Shown piece by piece: positions 10,021-22,679 of a DNA stretch of 64,000 bases (position 1 is its first letter; the number at the start of each line of letters is the position of its first letter). Both the position numbers and the translations under genes were made by a program. The notes beneath the pieces were generated by a model. It ran no database searches, was not told the origin of the DNA, and saw nothing but the letters and a program-made list of their open reading frames with translations. Source of the stretch: Acholoe squamosa (Eukaryota; Annelida; Polychaeta; Phyllodocida; Polynoidae); NCBI GenBank assembly GCA_949317995.1, contig OX439038.1, positions 71,310,659 to 71,374,658 of the forward strand, in the 5' to 3' direction.

Positions 10021-11389
10021 AGAAATCAACAAAAAGTAAACAATCATACATTGCTGACCTACAAATAATGAGCTGTGCAGGCCTAGTGCATCTTTGATGG
10101 TTACATTGTGATCTGTGACAGAGTCTGCTGAATGTCTAAAGCCAGGCCCACTATGAACAAGGAAGCATTCAGTTTAAAATGGTTGAGTCGAGAGTATGTC
10201 TTGGAGAGACAGGAAGGAAATGAGGCAAGGGTACAGAGACTATGCTAGATGACTTACCCATGACTATGTCATTAAGGACACATGTGGCCCAACGGGGAAG
10301 AACGTGCCTCCGGGGGGGGATTTTTAGTAATGGTTTTGTCCAGCAGGGGGCAGAATATGGGTAAAACACTGACAAATATGCTAAAAAGAGCTTGAGACGA
10401 TTTTTTTATAAGGAATCCAGTGGTATGCTTAAAATGTTCCATTTTTGGAATGTTGGTTGCCATGGAAACATAGAAAATTGGTAGATAAGGCAATTTCTGG
10501 TTGCAATAGAAACCAACACTCCTATTCCAATTGGGAATTTTTGCCACAAACTTTTTTTTCAAAATTCCTTCAGGAACCCAGAAACAAAAACAGAGCTCAA
10601 AAATTCCCTCTAGAACCAATTTTATGACAAAAACATCACATTCCTTTGGTTATTTTTCCACAAAACTGTATTTGTTGCATTATTAGTGTTTATGATAGGA
10701 TATAGTGCATTTAGAGCTTATTTCCCATTTTTGATTATACACACCAACCTATGTTTGACAAGCAATTACAGCAAAACTACCGGGGATATTTTAGCTCAAG
10801 ATATCTCATTTTAAAGCCCATGACTTAAACCTTAAAAAGCCATTTCCCCCAAGGAGGCATGTTTTCACTCACCTGGCCACACATGTACCTGCTTGATTGT
10901 CTTCCTCCCCCTCCCACCCACAACTACCAGCACAGCTCTGAGTAGTGAGGCATGACTGATTACCGCAAAACCCATCTAGTGGTGTGCTTAACTACCATCC
11001 CCTCTGCCCCCCACACCCACTGGTGATTGTCTGGTGGTGTCACCACCTACCCTGCCTGCCCCTGCCTTTAGACCTGCCTTAATGTGTGTGTTACTAGTAA
11101 TAAGTAGGTAATTATAGCTTTGTCTAGACCAATCAAACATCAGTCATAGCTTTCCCTGGTCTTCAAGGCCAACCAAACTAGCCATGCTTCAGCTCATGTC
11201 TACTTTTAATAATAATAACTACATGATTCTGAATTCCATATTACCTACAAATGCATCCATAATGACTATCTTCCACATACAAAACACTACAAACAAAATG
11301 AGACAAGGTGTGGTTTCCTCAAACATTATCTTAGTTGTTTGTCTGTATTACAATAAGGAACTCGTCCAGTACCATGTCCTTCCCAGGGA
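10021..11389. other. No gene seen
   Basis: This is AT-rich sequence with a pyrimidine-rich stretch near 10880-11060. No domain-bearing open frame or clear repeat boundary was recognised. Confidence 0.4.
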
Positions 11390-11880
11390 TGGACAATGGA
11401 TGGACAAGGTCCCAAAGACTCAAAAAGGTCCCAAGGTAAAAAAAGGTCCAAAAGTCATGAAAGGTCCTATACAGGTCCCAAGGTCACAAAAAGGTCTTCT
11501 AGTCCCGAAAAGGTCCCAAAGTTCAGAAAAAGTTCTGAAATGGGCCCAAAGTCTTCAGAAAGTCTTAAAAAAGTCCCAATGTACCACAAAGGTCTTAAAA
11601 AGGTCCCAAGGTACCATAAAGATCCATAAAGTATAATAAAGATCTGTAAAGTTTAATAAAGATCCATAAAGTTCAAAAAAGATCTGTAAAGTTCTATAAA
11701 GAACATAAACCCAATAAAGATCCATAAAGTTCAATAAAGATCCATAAAGTTTAATAAAGAACTGTAAAGGTCAATCAAGATCTGTAAAGTTCAATAAGAT
11801 CTGTAAAGTTCAACAAAGAATATAAACACAATAAAGATCCATAAAGTTTAATAAAGATCTATAAAGGTTAATAAAGATGT
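11390..11880. repeat. Degenerate tandem repeats of about 10-20 bp
   Basis: The first part repeats AAAAAGGTCCCA-like units and the second repeats ATAAAGATCCATAAAGTTCA with a 20-bp period. The apparent lysine/proline-rich open frames over it are products of the repeat. Confidence 0.85.
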
Positions 11881-12879
11881 CCCCTGGTCTCCTGCCCCCT
11901 CCTCCTCTCCCCCATCCCTCCATCCTTCCCATGTCTACTCCCACCCCATGTCACACTTCCTGGTCACATCCTTCCATCTACTAGGTGTTCATGGGAAAGA
12001 TCAGAAGGACCTTGAGCTTTCCCATGGTACTATTTCTCTTAAAGGGACTGCTGATACTTGTGATTAATGTGTGAGCCTGCTACAGTATGTGTCTGTATGG
12101 GGCCTAATGCTTTGTCTATGAGAGAATCTTGGAATTAAACCTATCAATGAACCAAATTGGAAGGCCTTCAAAATCAACTATATCAAAAGATATTTGCCCG
12201 GATAATAATGGTGCGCACTGCCCCCATACCTACTCTATGCCCTCTTCTTCTAAAAAAAAATCTGAAATCTGTCTATAAGTGGGGTTAAAGACAGTTTGAT
12301 TACCTTTTTATTTAGGGTAAAAAGAGCCCTAAATCCCATGCATTTCTCTATAGGAAAAAACACCCAACAGTAATTGCCATGTCACAGCCATCAAAATACA
12401 ACTACATGTAAATCCTATTACATGGATAGCTTTGTCTTACATTTTGTCTCACTATATGATTAATTTTTGGGGGTTTAGTTGTAACGGAAATAGGGCTAAA
12501 TGACAGGTTTTGATGGTCTATGCGAATTCTTGGAATCTCAATATAAGAAAATCATACCTCATGATATGTTTTTTTTTTCACCATTTATCAAAAAATTTTC
12601 ATGTAAATAGAAATATGACTCATGGTGTCTTTGAAGGGTGTGATAGGGCATATGCTGTGTAATGGAATATTTTTTGGTGTTGCATGTAATCTGCTAGAGG
12701 CCAAAATATCAATTGAAACTTGGTAATCATAAGAAACTCGGCTAAGGGCTAGTAAACAAGAGGTCAGAAAGGTGGTGTCAAAGGCCCTTGCCTCGTTTAA
12801 TATCTCAATGTAACAGTGATATCACACGTTTGAGGTTTTCAGGCTCAATTGGATATATTTCTGAACAAGCGAGGGTCAA
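11881..12879. other. No gene seen
   Basis: A C/T-rich stretch (about 11880-11960) gives way to AT-rich sequence without open frames of note. Confidence 0.4.
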
Positions 12880-13177
12880 CAGGGTTCCCACCATTTATGG
12901 GTCATGGTTTTAACTGACGTTTACCTGACATTTATTGGCTTTTACCTGACCAAATATTGGATAATTCAAAGGGTTCACGGAAAAATTCATCAGCCCTGAA
13001 GCAAGGACGTTTTGCAAATTCACATGAAATCTTGACAATCACCCCCTTAAAATAGTCAAAATACCATTATTAACAGACTTTTAACTGACTTTTCCCCAAA
13101 ATATCTTAACTGACTTTTAACTGACCTTTAAAGAAAAATGGGGTTAACTGACTTTTAACTGACCAGTGGGAACCCTG
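12880..13177. mobile_element. CAG/CTG-ended MITE, 298 bp
   Basis: The ends CAGGGTTCCCAC and GTGGGAACCCTG are inverted repeats. GTCAA flanks both sides (12875-12879 and 13178-13182). The interior repeats TTTAACTGAC. Confidence 0.8.
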
Positions 13178-13259
13178 GTCAACCACAGATATCTTATTTG
13201 GAAGGAGCCAGTTGATTAATTTGAGGCATTTTTGGACAGTTTCATTTCTGACATTCTAA

Positions 13260-13526
13260 GGCCTAAAAAAAGTGTTGTGTTCAGGTAAGGCTACCTATCC
13301 TAATTCTTTGGCCCTACCCTATAACCTTTTTATGGCCTTTAGGTGGAAAAATTCTGATTTTTCTTCTTTTGCGATTATCGAGACATCTAAGTCTTTTAAC
13401 GATCATGCACATCAAATCCGTGCTGCATAGACACAAAAATATACAGCTGGCCTCCAAATTTAAAAAATGTCCCTACCTACCCTAATCTTTTTTACCCCGT
13501 TACCTGAACACAACATATTTGTGGCC
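13260..13526. mobile_element. MITE with TAA target duplication, GGCC ends
   Basis: The ends read GGCCTAAAAAAA and ACAAATATTTGTGGCC-like, with an inner inverted GTTGTGTTCAGGTAA. TAA flanks both sides. It is the same family as 47519-47787 and 60950-61247. A 3-bp TAA/TTA duplication suggests a PIF/Harbinger relation. Confidence 0.8.
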
Positions 13527-14770
13527 TAACCAAATGCAGGGTAGAAATACAGAGTCAGGAATTTCATTCAGACCAAGACACTGTTAGATACCTCTCGTGG
13601 ATAAGTCTTTCAAAGATACATTTACATATTCACTGTTAAATAATGCTGACCATAAAAGCTTACCCCAGTAGTATAAATATGCATGCAAGGTCTAGTCACT
13701 GATGATGTGACGTAGGGAGATCTGTCATGAACTTTATACCTTATGTCCCATCTAGTGGCGAGTTCGACAAAGGCTTGGGCTAACAAGTTCTCCCACAGGG
13801 AAAGATGGTCTGAAGCTCTGTGGTTGGGTTGCAAAGACATTAGACCTACTGGAGGATGACTGTTAAATGATATTATAGTCCATCCTGGGCCATAAAATGA
13901 CTGCAATGAACTGGAGGAATGGCGTGCTATACACCCTTTAACTGGATTACCGGTAATGGTATTAAAATGACAGGCTGATCTTGTTTAATTGATAGCAATT
14001 AATTTGATAGCTTACACCCTCTCAGTCAGGTGGCTCGCCTTTAGATGTGACATAGGGTACCGGTATATCAGAGGAAGTTGACTGCTGCCTAGGGGGGCGG
14101 GTCATGAAAGATTTTTGGACCAATTTTTTGTACATCTATGTAAAACTCACCACCCCCTGTCCCCCTAAATAATGACCACTCCCTACAAAGTACAATTATT
14201 TTCATAAGTTGCACTAATGCCAGTCGGTGTCTGGAATTCACCGGGGAAATTCACTAAAATTCATGATTAAAAGGGCCCTGGCATGGTAATGCATGCCAGC
14301 ATTGAAAAGTCACGTGACCACCCCTTGACCAATCAGAGTGCCGCAATTTTTCTGCTTGTTCCCGCGATTTTATGATCACTCTTTGAACCGGTACCCATCT
14401 TGTTAGTTTGCAGTGCTAGCCCCTTGATGATAGGCACATGCAGAAATATATTGTTCCCCGGCATCAATCGGTACGAGAGAGATGCCGGTATGGCCTACGC
14501 CTTCCGTAGGGGCCGGAAGGGTGGGTGGTGTAGGGGGGAGCTGTCTGATTGGTCAATTCATAACCCCCAGTCACCCTCCTTAACCTCCAGTCACCCACAG
14601 CAGTGGTCGTGTTGAGCAGGCTTAGGTATAAGAACCCATTGTTTTGTATAGCTAAATCAGTTGACATTAAGATGGGGGTGGGGGTCACAATGTGAATGAT
14701 GATAAACCTCTATTTTTAGTGGGGGGGGGGGCGAGTGGAAGTATTGGAGTGAATAGTGCACAGCAGTAAT
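13527..14770. other. No gene; partial GGGAGTGG-type MITE
   Basis: About 14085-14180 ends in TAATGACCACTCCCTA and resembles one end of the GGGAGTGG MITE family. Nothing coding was recognised in the remainder. Confidence 0.4.
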
Positions 14771-15247
14771 TTTCAGGCTCAAAATATTTTCACCTCTAAA
14801 TTCAGAGTTCCAGTTTAGGTATCAGCAACGGTCTGTTAGGCTACTGTGAGTGCCAAGTGTCTGTAAGTCATTTTTAGGTGTCAGCAAGGGTCTGTGAGGC
14901 TAAAGAGAGGTGTACCAAGTGTCTGCGAGTCATTTTTAGGTGTCAGTGAGGGTCTGTTAGGCTAAAGTGAGGTGGGCCAAGTGTTTGCGAGTCATTTTTA
15001 GGTGTCAGTGAGGGTCTTTGAGGCTAATGAGAGGTGTACCAAGTGTCTGTGAATCATTTTTAGATGTCAGTGAGGGTCTGTCATGTTATAGCAAGGTGTA
15101 CCAAGTGTCTGCGAGTCAATTTTAGGTGTCAGCGAGGGTCTGTTAGGGGAAAGTGAGGTGGGCCAAGTGTCTGCGAGTCATTTTTAGGTGTCAGTGAGGG
15201 TCTGTTAGGCGATAGTGAGGTGGGCCAAGTGTCTGAGTCATTTCTAG
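14771..15247 (+). repeat. Satellite of about 62 bp, block 1
   Basis: There are about seven units built on GGTGTCAGTGAGGGTCTGTT, followed by an AGG(C)AAAGTGAGGTG segment and a GTCTGCGAGTCATTTTTA segment. Units vary at a few positions. Confidence 0.9.
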
Positions 15248-16118
15248 GTGTTATTAATGGATGGTGACTACCCTCTGAGTGTCTCCCACCTGGGTCATCG
15301 ATGATGATGCTGGAGGGAGCAGCTCATGAGGAACCCTCCTACGTGTATGTTCCTAAAATAGTAACAGGCCCATTAAGGGGAAACCCTAGGCCTACGCACT
15401 AACGGTATAGTTATGCTGGAGGAGCGGCCCTCCTCCAGCAGAGCTGTTCAGAACAAGACACCATCAACACTGTACCTTTCGGTGATACCTCTACAATAAA
15501 GCCAGCTGAAGACACAACTAAGGACTTAACTCTCTATCATCTAACATAAGAAAGAGGCACAACATTAGCTTCTTTCATTGGTGGGAACCTGAAAGGTCTT
15601 TGGTAGTATCTCACTGCCAGGCGGGAGCGGACTAGCCTCGAGCCACTCCCCTTGCTCTACATGGATATTGCTGCCCAATAACTGCAGCCGCCTATGGTGT
15701 TATGTGCCACCCTCCTTCCTCCTTTCAGGAGTTTATGACCTCAGCTATGTGCTGCTCACGGTCGGCTTTCAACATTAGGTCAGAGGCATGCCCACTGATT
15801 GTCTGTGGCCATCTCCAAAACAGTCACAGATGTGTGACACACTGACTCCTCTCATTATGATGTGGGACATTTAGGCCTCCTTGTCTTCATGCTGGCCATC
15901 CAGCTGCTACCCCTATCTACTTCCCTTCACCATGCCGTCATCTATCTACACCCTGCTTCACTACATGTCCTGTATCTACTGCTGCTCTACACACCCTGCT
16001 TCCCATCTGCTGGCCCTCTCTGTTGTCTTCCCTGCTCCATTATCCGTTCATCAATGGATGCACCATTTTGACTCTCTATCATCTAACATAAGAAAGAGGC
16101 ACAACATTAGCTTCTTTC
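15248..16118. repeat. Spacer between satellite blocks with internal direct repeats
   Basis: The first part, from TTATTAATGGATGGTGACTA for about 90 bp, recurs after block 2 at 17552-17640. A roughly 48-bp segment starting TCTATCATCTAACATAAG occurs at about 15531 and again at about 16074, bracketing about 540 bp. No domain-bearing open frame is seen. Confidence 0.7.
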
Positions 16119-17548
16119 AGTGTCACTGAGGGTCTTTGAGGCTAAAGAGAGGTGTACCAAGTGTCTGTGAGTCATTTTTAGGTGTCAGCAAGGGTCTGTC
16201 ATGTTATAGCGAGGTGTACCAAGTGTCTGCGAGTCAATTTTAGGTGTCAGCGAGGGTCTGTTAGGCGAAAGTGAGGTGGGCCAAGTGTCTGCGAGTCATT
16301 TTTAGGTGTCAGTGGGGGTCTGTTAGGCGAAAGTGAGGTGGGCCAAGTGTCTGAGTCATTTCTAGGTGTCACTGAGGGTCTTTGAGGCTAAAGAGAGGTG
16401 GGCCAAGTGTCTGCTAGTCATTTTTAGGTGTCAGTGAGGGTCTGTTAGGCGAAAGTGAGGTGGGCCAAGTGTCGGAGTCATTTCTAGGTGTCACTGAGGG
16501 TCTTTGAGGCTAAAGAAAGGTGTACCAAGTGTCTGTGAGTCATTTTTAGATGTCAGTGAGGGTCGGTCATGTTCTAGCGAGGTGTTCCAAGTGTCTGCGA
16601 GTCCATTTTAGGTGTCAGTGAGGGTCTGTTAGGCGAAAGTGAGATGGGCCAAGTGTCTGCGAGTTATTTTTAGGTGTCAGTGAGGGTCTGTTAGGCGAAA
16701 GTCAGGTGAGCCAAGTGTCTGAGTCATTTCTAGGTGTCACTGAGGGTCTTTGAGGCTAAAGAAAGGTGTACCAAGTGTCTGTGAGTCATTTTTAGATGTC
16801 AGTGACTGAGTGAGGGCCTGTCATGTTATAGCGAGGTGTACCAAGTGTCTGCAAGTCATTTTTAGGTGTCAGCGAGGGTCTGTTAGGCGAAAGTGAGGTG
16901 GGCCAAGTGTCTGGGAGTTATTTTTAGGTGTCAGTGAGGGTCTGTTAGGTGAAAGTGAGGTGGGCCAAGTGTCTGCGAGTCATTTTTAGATGTCAGTGAG
17001 GGTCTGTGAGGCTAAAGAGGTGTACCAAGGGTCTGTGAGTCATTTTTAGATGTCAGTGACTGAGTGAGGGCCTGTCATGTTATAGCGAGGTGTACCAAGT
17101 GTCTGCAAGTCATTTTTAGGTGTCAGCGAGGGTCTGTTAGGCGAAAGTGAGGTGGGCCAAGTGTCTGCGAGTCATTTTTAGGTGTCAGTGAGGGTCTGTT
17201 AGGCAAAAGCGAGGTGGGCAAAGTGTCTGCAAGTCATTTTTAGGTGTCAGTGAGGGTCTGTTAGGCGAAAGTGAGGTGGGCCAAGTGTCTGAGTCATTTC
17301 TAGGTGTCACCGAGGCTCTTTGAGGCTAAAGAGAGGTGGGCCAAGTGTCTGCTAGTCATTTTTAGGTGTCAGTGAGGGTCTGTTAGGCGAAAGTGAGGTG
17401 GGCCAAGTATCTGCAAGTCATTTTTAGGTGTCAGTGAGGGTCTGTTAGGCAAAAGCGAGGTGGGCAAAGTGTCTGCGAGTCATTTTTAGGTGTCAGTGAG
17501 GGTCTGTTAGGCGAAAGTGAGGTGGGCCAAGTGTCTGAGTCATTTCTA
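16119..17548 (+). repeat. Satellite of about 62 bp, block 2
   Basis: About 23 units of the same satellite as block 1, with occasional short variants ending GTGTCTGAGTCATTTCTAGG. Some adjacent multi-unit groups are nearly identical, suggesting amplification of higher-order groups. Confidence 0.9.
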
Positions 17549-17640
17549 GGAGTTATTAATGGATGGTGACTACCCTCTGAGTGTCTCCCACCTGCGTCAT
17601 CGATGATGATGCTGGAGGGAGCAGCTCATGAGGAACCCTC
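17549..17640. repeat. Duplicate of the flank following block 1
   Basis: It is nearly identical to the sequence that follows block 1, including CTGGAGGGAGCAGCTCATGA. This shows that array and flank were duplicated together. Confidence 0.85.
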
Positions 17641-18110
17641 CTACTTGGTAGGCTAACAACTACTTGTTGACACCTAAAAAACACTCACAGAGACTAGGGA
17701 GACCCTTTACTTTAATTCTGAACCCCATTTTGACACTAAAATTACTTGCAAGTACTCGTGTCACCTATTGGTAGGCTAACAACCACTCATTGACACCTAA
17801 AAAACACTCACAGAAACTAGGGAGACCCTTTACTTTAATTCTAAACCCTATTTTGACCCTAAAACTGACCTGCAAGTACTCGTGTCACCTATTGGTAGGC
17901 TAACAACCACTCGCTCACACCTAAAAATCACTTGTATAGACTAGGGAGACCCTTTACTTTTATTCTAGACCCTATTTTTACCCTAAAAATGACTCACAAG
18001 TACTTGTGTCACCTATTGGTAGGCTAACAATCACTCGTTGACACCTTAAAATGACTCATAGAGACTGGGGAGGCCCTCTAAATTCCTGTGAACCCTATTT
18101 TTAATATGAC
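17641..18110 (-). repeat. 124-bp dimeric satellite, inverted relative of the 62-bp array
   Basis: Four units start at GGTAGGCTAACAA with a period of about 124 bp. In reverse complement both halves align with the 62-bp satellite (for example GTTAGGCTA, AGTACTTGCAAGTAATTTTAG and AGTGTTTTTTAGGTGTC). It is therefore a diverged dimer of the same satellite on the opposite strand. Confidence 0.8.
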
Positions 18111-18388
18111 ACAAATTGTAGAGACTGGTGGCACCATGGATTTTAATTGACCACTATTCACTTCCAAAGGGGCCTACTTGTCACCCCCCCAAAAAAAAAG
18201 AAGAAGTGGTTCATCATCATCATTTTAGCATACCGGTACCCCCCCGCGGTACCCCCCCCCCACACACACATTTTAATGATTAAGCTATCAAAAAAATTCT
18301 TTTTCTGTCTCCAGCCTGCTCAACATGGCCACTATGCCACTAGGGTGACTAAAATCAAACTTCATCAATGCCAGTAGTTTACAATGTT

Positions 18389-18521
18389 CAGGGATGCCAC
18401 TCACTGATCCCCAAAAATTAGGAAATCTTCCTAATTTTCTCTATTTACAATAGGAAACACCCATAGGGATGAAAATCAAAAATTTGGAATTCCTAAAAAT
18501 TTAGGAAAAGTGGCATCTCTG
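18389..18521. mobile_element. CAG/CTG-ended MITE, 133 bp
   Basis: It is the same family as 8696-8837, with ends CAGGGATGCCAC and GTGGCATCTCTG. The flanks AATGTT and AATGCA are an imperfect 6-bp duplication. Confidence 0.8.
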
Positions 18522-21383
18522 AATGCAGGGATTTTGAAAGGGCCGCGCATCGCGAATATTGCGCATTTAAATCTTAAATGGCGCATTAAATACTCAATAA
18601 AATGCGCCATTGGCACATTGCTAACATGGGCATGATCCAACAATGTTCTACAATGGTTTCCTCTAGACTGAGAGGTATGGACAAAACATAGAAGTGTTAT
18701 ACACCGTTGGAAAGCTAATATTATGACGGAAACAGCCATGGCAGGGGTTTTGTATTTTTATTAAATTCTTCTGGAAGTTCTGTATCTTCCTTCTTAGTAA
18801 CTAAAATAGTATTCTCCCCACCGGATTCCCAACACTCTACCCCGACAAGTTCTTATAGGGGCTTGTGGGGGGGGGGGGAGGGAGAAGGTTTACCCCTTTA
18901 GGGAAATCACGAGGGAGGAAAAGAAAACAATACTGTATGAAGTTTTTTCCCTAAAGGATTCTTTTTAACCAAGGGTCTGAAATATCTTTTTCTCTAAAGG
19001 ATTCTTTTTAACTAAGGGTCTGAAATATCATATGCAGCAGTCTGAGTTGGGGTGCATTCATTATAAACTGTAGGACAAAGATGTCACACGATTAACAAAA
19101 CCCTGTTATAACATTGTGTCATAAAATTGCCCATGGGAATACCTGCCCCCCTCCCACCACCTTCTCTGACCCCCTATGACCCCCTCAGGGTTGCCACGTT
19201 CCCTAACTTTTTAGGAATTCCGAATTTTTTGCTGTAATTTCTTTTAGTATTTCCTATCCTAGCCTACCTAGCAAAACAGGGCCTTTTCTTCCTGCTTTTT
19301 TTTCTTCAATTTTCAACAAAATAACTCTTTTTGGGTGTTTAAAGTTAATTCACTGATCTGTGAGTCACGTCTGTGAGTCGGAAGTCACCATGGCAAATTA
19401 CAAGTCACTGTAATATTTAAAAAGTTTTACAAAATAATAAGTAAAAATCAGACCTACCCTACCTTATTTTTTTTCAATATATTACCTGAGACAACCTATC
19501 TTTCTTTTGGCCTTATACAAGATTGAAATTTACGGTAATCAGAGGAAGGAAAAAACAACCTCTAAGAAATTGAAACGTGGTTAAAGTAAACAATGTTTTA
19601 TTTACATTTGGACTTTAGTGTATACATAATGGCCCCTTACCCTACAAAATGGCGCACTGTTTTGGCCAAGAACGTGCCATTGGCTCATTGCAAAAATTCC
19701 TATCAAAATCCCTGTGAATGTTTAACTATTTATCATGTTTCAACATCTGACCACAACACTAAAACTGTACTGTAAAACAGGGATACTTTGTCCCTTAAGG
19801 GGTTACATAAGCCCAGTCACAGAAAAATGTTGTTTTGATATCGTTATTACAATTAAGGATATTTTTTTATATCTAGGTCACTTTTATCAAAGAGCCTATC
19901 ATCTAAGCTACAGTTTTAGCCTAAATAGAATTTTGCAAGTGATAATTATTTTTAGATATAAGGCAATGAGTAGAGGCTAAAATTTTCACCGATTTTCGGT
20001 GTGTCTGGAAATTGCGTCTGGATCAACCAATAATATTCAAGAATGAGTCTGTTGGTTTTAACCAACAATTAATCAACCCAAAGGCATCTCAAATCAAGTG
20101 TACTATATTCATTTAGCCCAAGAAGGATTTTATTATTTCACATTTTCTGTAAAATTATAATTTCTCTAAAAAAATTGGGGTTACTTTGGCCCTTGGGGGC
20201 AACTTTGGCCCGCCACTACTAAATGCCTGTCATTTTCGTCAAAATAGTCATATTTTTCACAATTTTTGTTACATGCCGTATTTTAGACTGTATCCATGAG
20301 TTTTGTTCACCTTTGATGAAAAATACCTGAATTGGATAATTTAGAAGAATGCTTTTTATATTCGGTCCGTTCGACCCCTGGCCAAACTGACTTGCGTTAG
20401 TTTAGGTATGTCAGCGTTGGGGCTGATATGAGCCTGGACTGCGTCATGGAAAACTGTGCCAGGCTTAGAAGGTTTGTGCAGGGACAGGTCTCAGTGATTA
20501 GCTTATAACCATGGGAAATATTGGAGGTTTTAACTGCCTGAGAATTTGTACCCCAAGTACACAAAATTTCCTTCAATTTAGTGTTTTTTTTCACAACTCT
20601 AATTAGTTAATTAATTGTCACCTTAATTAGGTCAACGTAATCAATACCCCCTGATCAAATACATGAAGGAATATAGGAAGTCATTCAAAAACATATAGAA
20701 GAGGTAGTATATGGTCTTAGCATCATCTCTGCCAAATATGAAGAAAATCTATCGTTGAGCACATAGTTTTCTATGATCAGCAGAAATTTGTAATTGATCA
20801 TTTCTGCCCAAATTAAGGGATTTTACTAACTTTTTATCTTTAAAAATTGATATTTCCACTTCTTTTGGTCAGAATGACCTGGGATGAACTCCATTCTGAT
20901 GGCAAAGTTCCAGGCTTTCAGGGGATGTAAGCTTTTCCATGATACAGCAAGTTTAAAAATCAGACTAAAATCATGGAAAGGTCACACTTGTTCCTTCTTT
21001 GTACAGTTTAAAATGATGACGAAAAAAATGCCCACTTTCAATCATGAAAACCACCATAACTTCATCAATTTTCACTTTAAATGAAAAAATCCAAAAGCAT
21101 ATTATTACTAACATGTGTCTCTAAAGGCTGGGCTAAAAGCTAAGCGATCAGACAGCTTTTCAATTTTTAGTGACATACCTAGTTAGTTACTTGAGTAACC
21201 TGCCGGGTTATCGGATTGGCTACCAGTCTGTGACATCATAAATGGGTCAGGGCAGGTTGTTGTGTAAGATACAGAGCCTCAGACCTCTGTTTGTATCCCA
21301 CAGTGCACCATTCCTATGCTACAAACAGAGGTCACATGACTTCCTGTGATACATGTGTCTGGGTCTGGCGCTAAAAGCTAAAT
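18522..21383. other. No gene; truncated MITE pieces
   Basis: About 19188-19255 is the left half of the CAGGGATGCCAC-type MITE. It is joined to the right part of a TAA-type GGCC MITE (about 19256-19512). The rest is AT-rich, with no domain-bearing open frame. Confidence 0.4.
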
Positions 21384-21694
21384 GGTAAATGACGGGGGAC
21401 CACCCTCTAAAGTAGGTCATGAGGGGTGCGTTAGGCTGCTAACTTTTATCTCTAACTACGTCTGCCCACATGCCAGGTTCTTTGAAGATTCAGAGAAAAG
21501 GTGACTTAATGTTACAAATTTAGGTAGTATTTTTAAAGGTTTATTTTGGGGGGATTGTAGATGCAAAAATTTGATTGGGGGTTTGGGGGCAGAGCCCCCG
21601 AAAAAGGTTAGTTCTTAACTCTATGTCCGTTTTTCAGTGGTACCGAACACAGCGTTCATGACCTGCTTTTGGGACTGGTCCCCCGTCATTTACC
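21384..21694. mobile_element. MITE with 19-bp terminal inverted repeats
   Basis: GGTAAATGACGGGGGACCA at 21384-21402 is the exact reverse complement of 21676-21694. The interior holds the palindrome GGGGGCAGAGCCCCCG, also present near 23685. The target duplication is not clear. Confidence 0.8.
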
Positions 21695-21759
21695 TTATAA
21701 GCTCGACCAGTCTGGCCTTACTCAATGGGTCTGGACCCCTAAATTCGACAGGGTGACAT

Positions 21760-21925
21760 GGCCATTTCTTAAATTCGACATGTGACATGGAGCTTAGTGA
21801 CAAGGACATGAAGGAGTAAAAATTTAGTGACATGAGACATGGCCTTATCTTAAAATCAACATGTGACATGGAGCTTAGTGACAAGGATATGGGAAAATAG
21901 AAAGTTAATGACATGTGACATTGCC
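21760..21925. repeat. Two-copy tandem repeat of about 82 bp
   Basis: GACATGTGACATGGAGCTTA recurs twice with shared flanks, and a related piece lies near 23395-23425. The open frame across it on the minus strand is a by-product. Confidence 0.65.
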
Positions 21926-22163
21926 TAGGCACTGACATAACTGCCTTGCGCGGGTCTGCCGTGCTAGGAGGCTAAAAGTGTGATTTAGCAAAAATGGAGC
22001 AGCTGAAGTTGACATGTTTTTACTTATTGATTCTAAAGCTGTTTACAGGTGGATTTGGACAATTAGGGTATCATTTTAACGGGCTTGAAGAGGGCTTCAA
22101 TATGCATGTATTTGTTTAATGAATTAAAGAGAAAAAATTCATGTTTCTCCCATGTGAACTCAA

Positions 22164-22249
22164 AACTTAAAGGAGCTCTGAATCGGCTACGTCCGCCACA
22201 GTGCTAACGTCGGCGGACGTAGGTCCTCGATTCAGAGCGCCTTTAAGTT
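22164..22249. repeat. 86-bp near-perfect palindrome
   Basis: The arms run from ACTTAAAGG...CTCTGAATC...ACGTCCGCC to GGCGGACGT...GATTCAGAG...CCTTTAAGT around an unpaired centre of about 11 bp. It probably forms a hairpin and may be a minimal MITE. Confidence 0.75.
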
Positions 22250-22679
22250 CAGGAGCATTTTATGGTATGAAGTATGCATCTCACATAGTTAAAAATGACA
22301 CTCACATATTCCCTGGTTAAATAAGGTCTAGAAAATGTCTAGTTTTCTTCTTTCTAATAGGCAGCAGTATGTTTTTTAAGCAACTACAAAATCATGACCT
22401 ATTAACTCTGTGAGGGGAATGAGAGATTAGCTCTAACACCTCCCCCACTGCAGCACACCTATAGCCACCACTGGAGGGGCCACCTGGAGGTGGCCCCTAC
22501 TGGAGGGCTGACTACCAGGACTTCTCTGACTGAGTAGTAGTGCTATACTTTGAAGTATGAACATCAGTCAGAGTGTCATTTTAAGGTGAAATGGCAACCC
22601 ACACATTTTGACATGTCATGTGATCTTTACTTTTAACTTTTGGGTTCACACTAACATTACATCAAAACATTGAAAATCT

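Noticed and set aside
11184..11636. 150-codon open frame rich in GPKV repeats
   Set aside because: It is produced by the degenerate short tandem repeat and has no domain or gene context.
14771..17548. CRISPR-like array
   Set aside because: Units are contiguous and similar along their whole length, without unique spacers, in a eukaryotic setting. It is a satellite.
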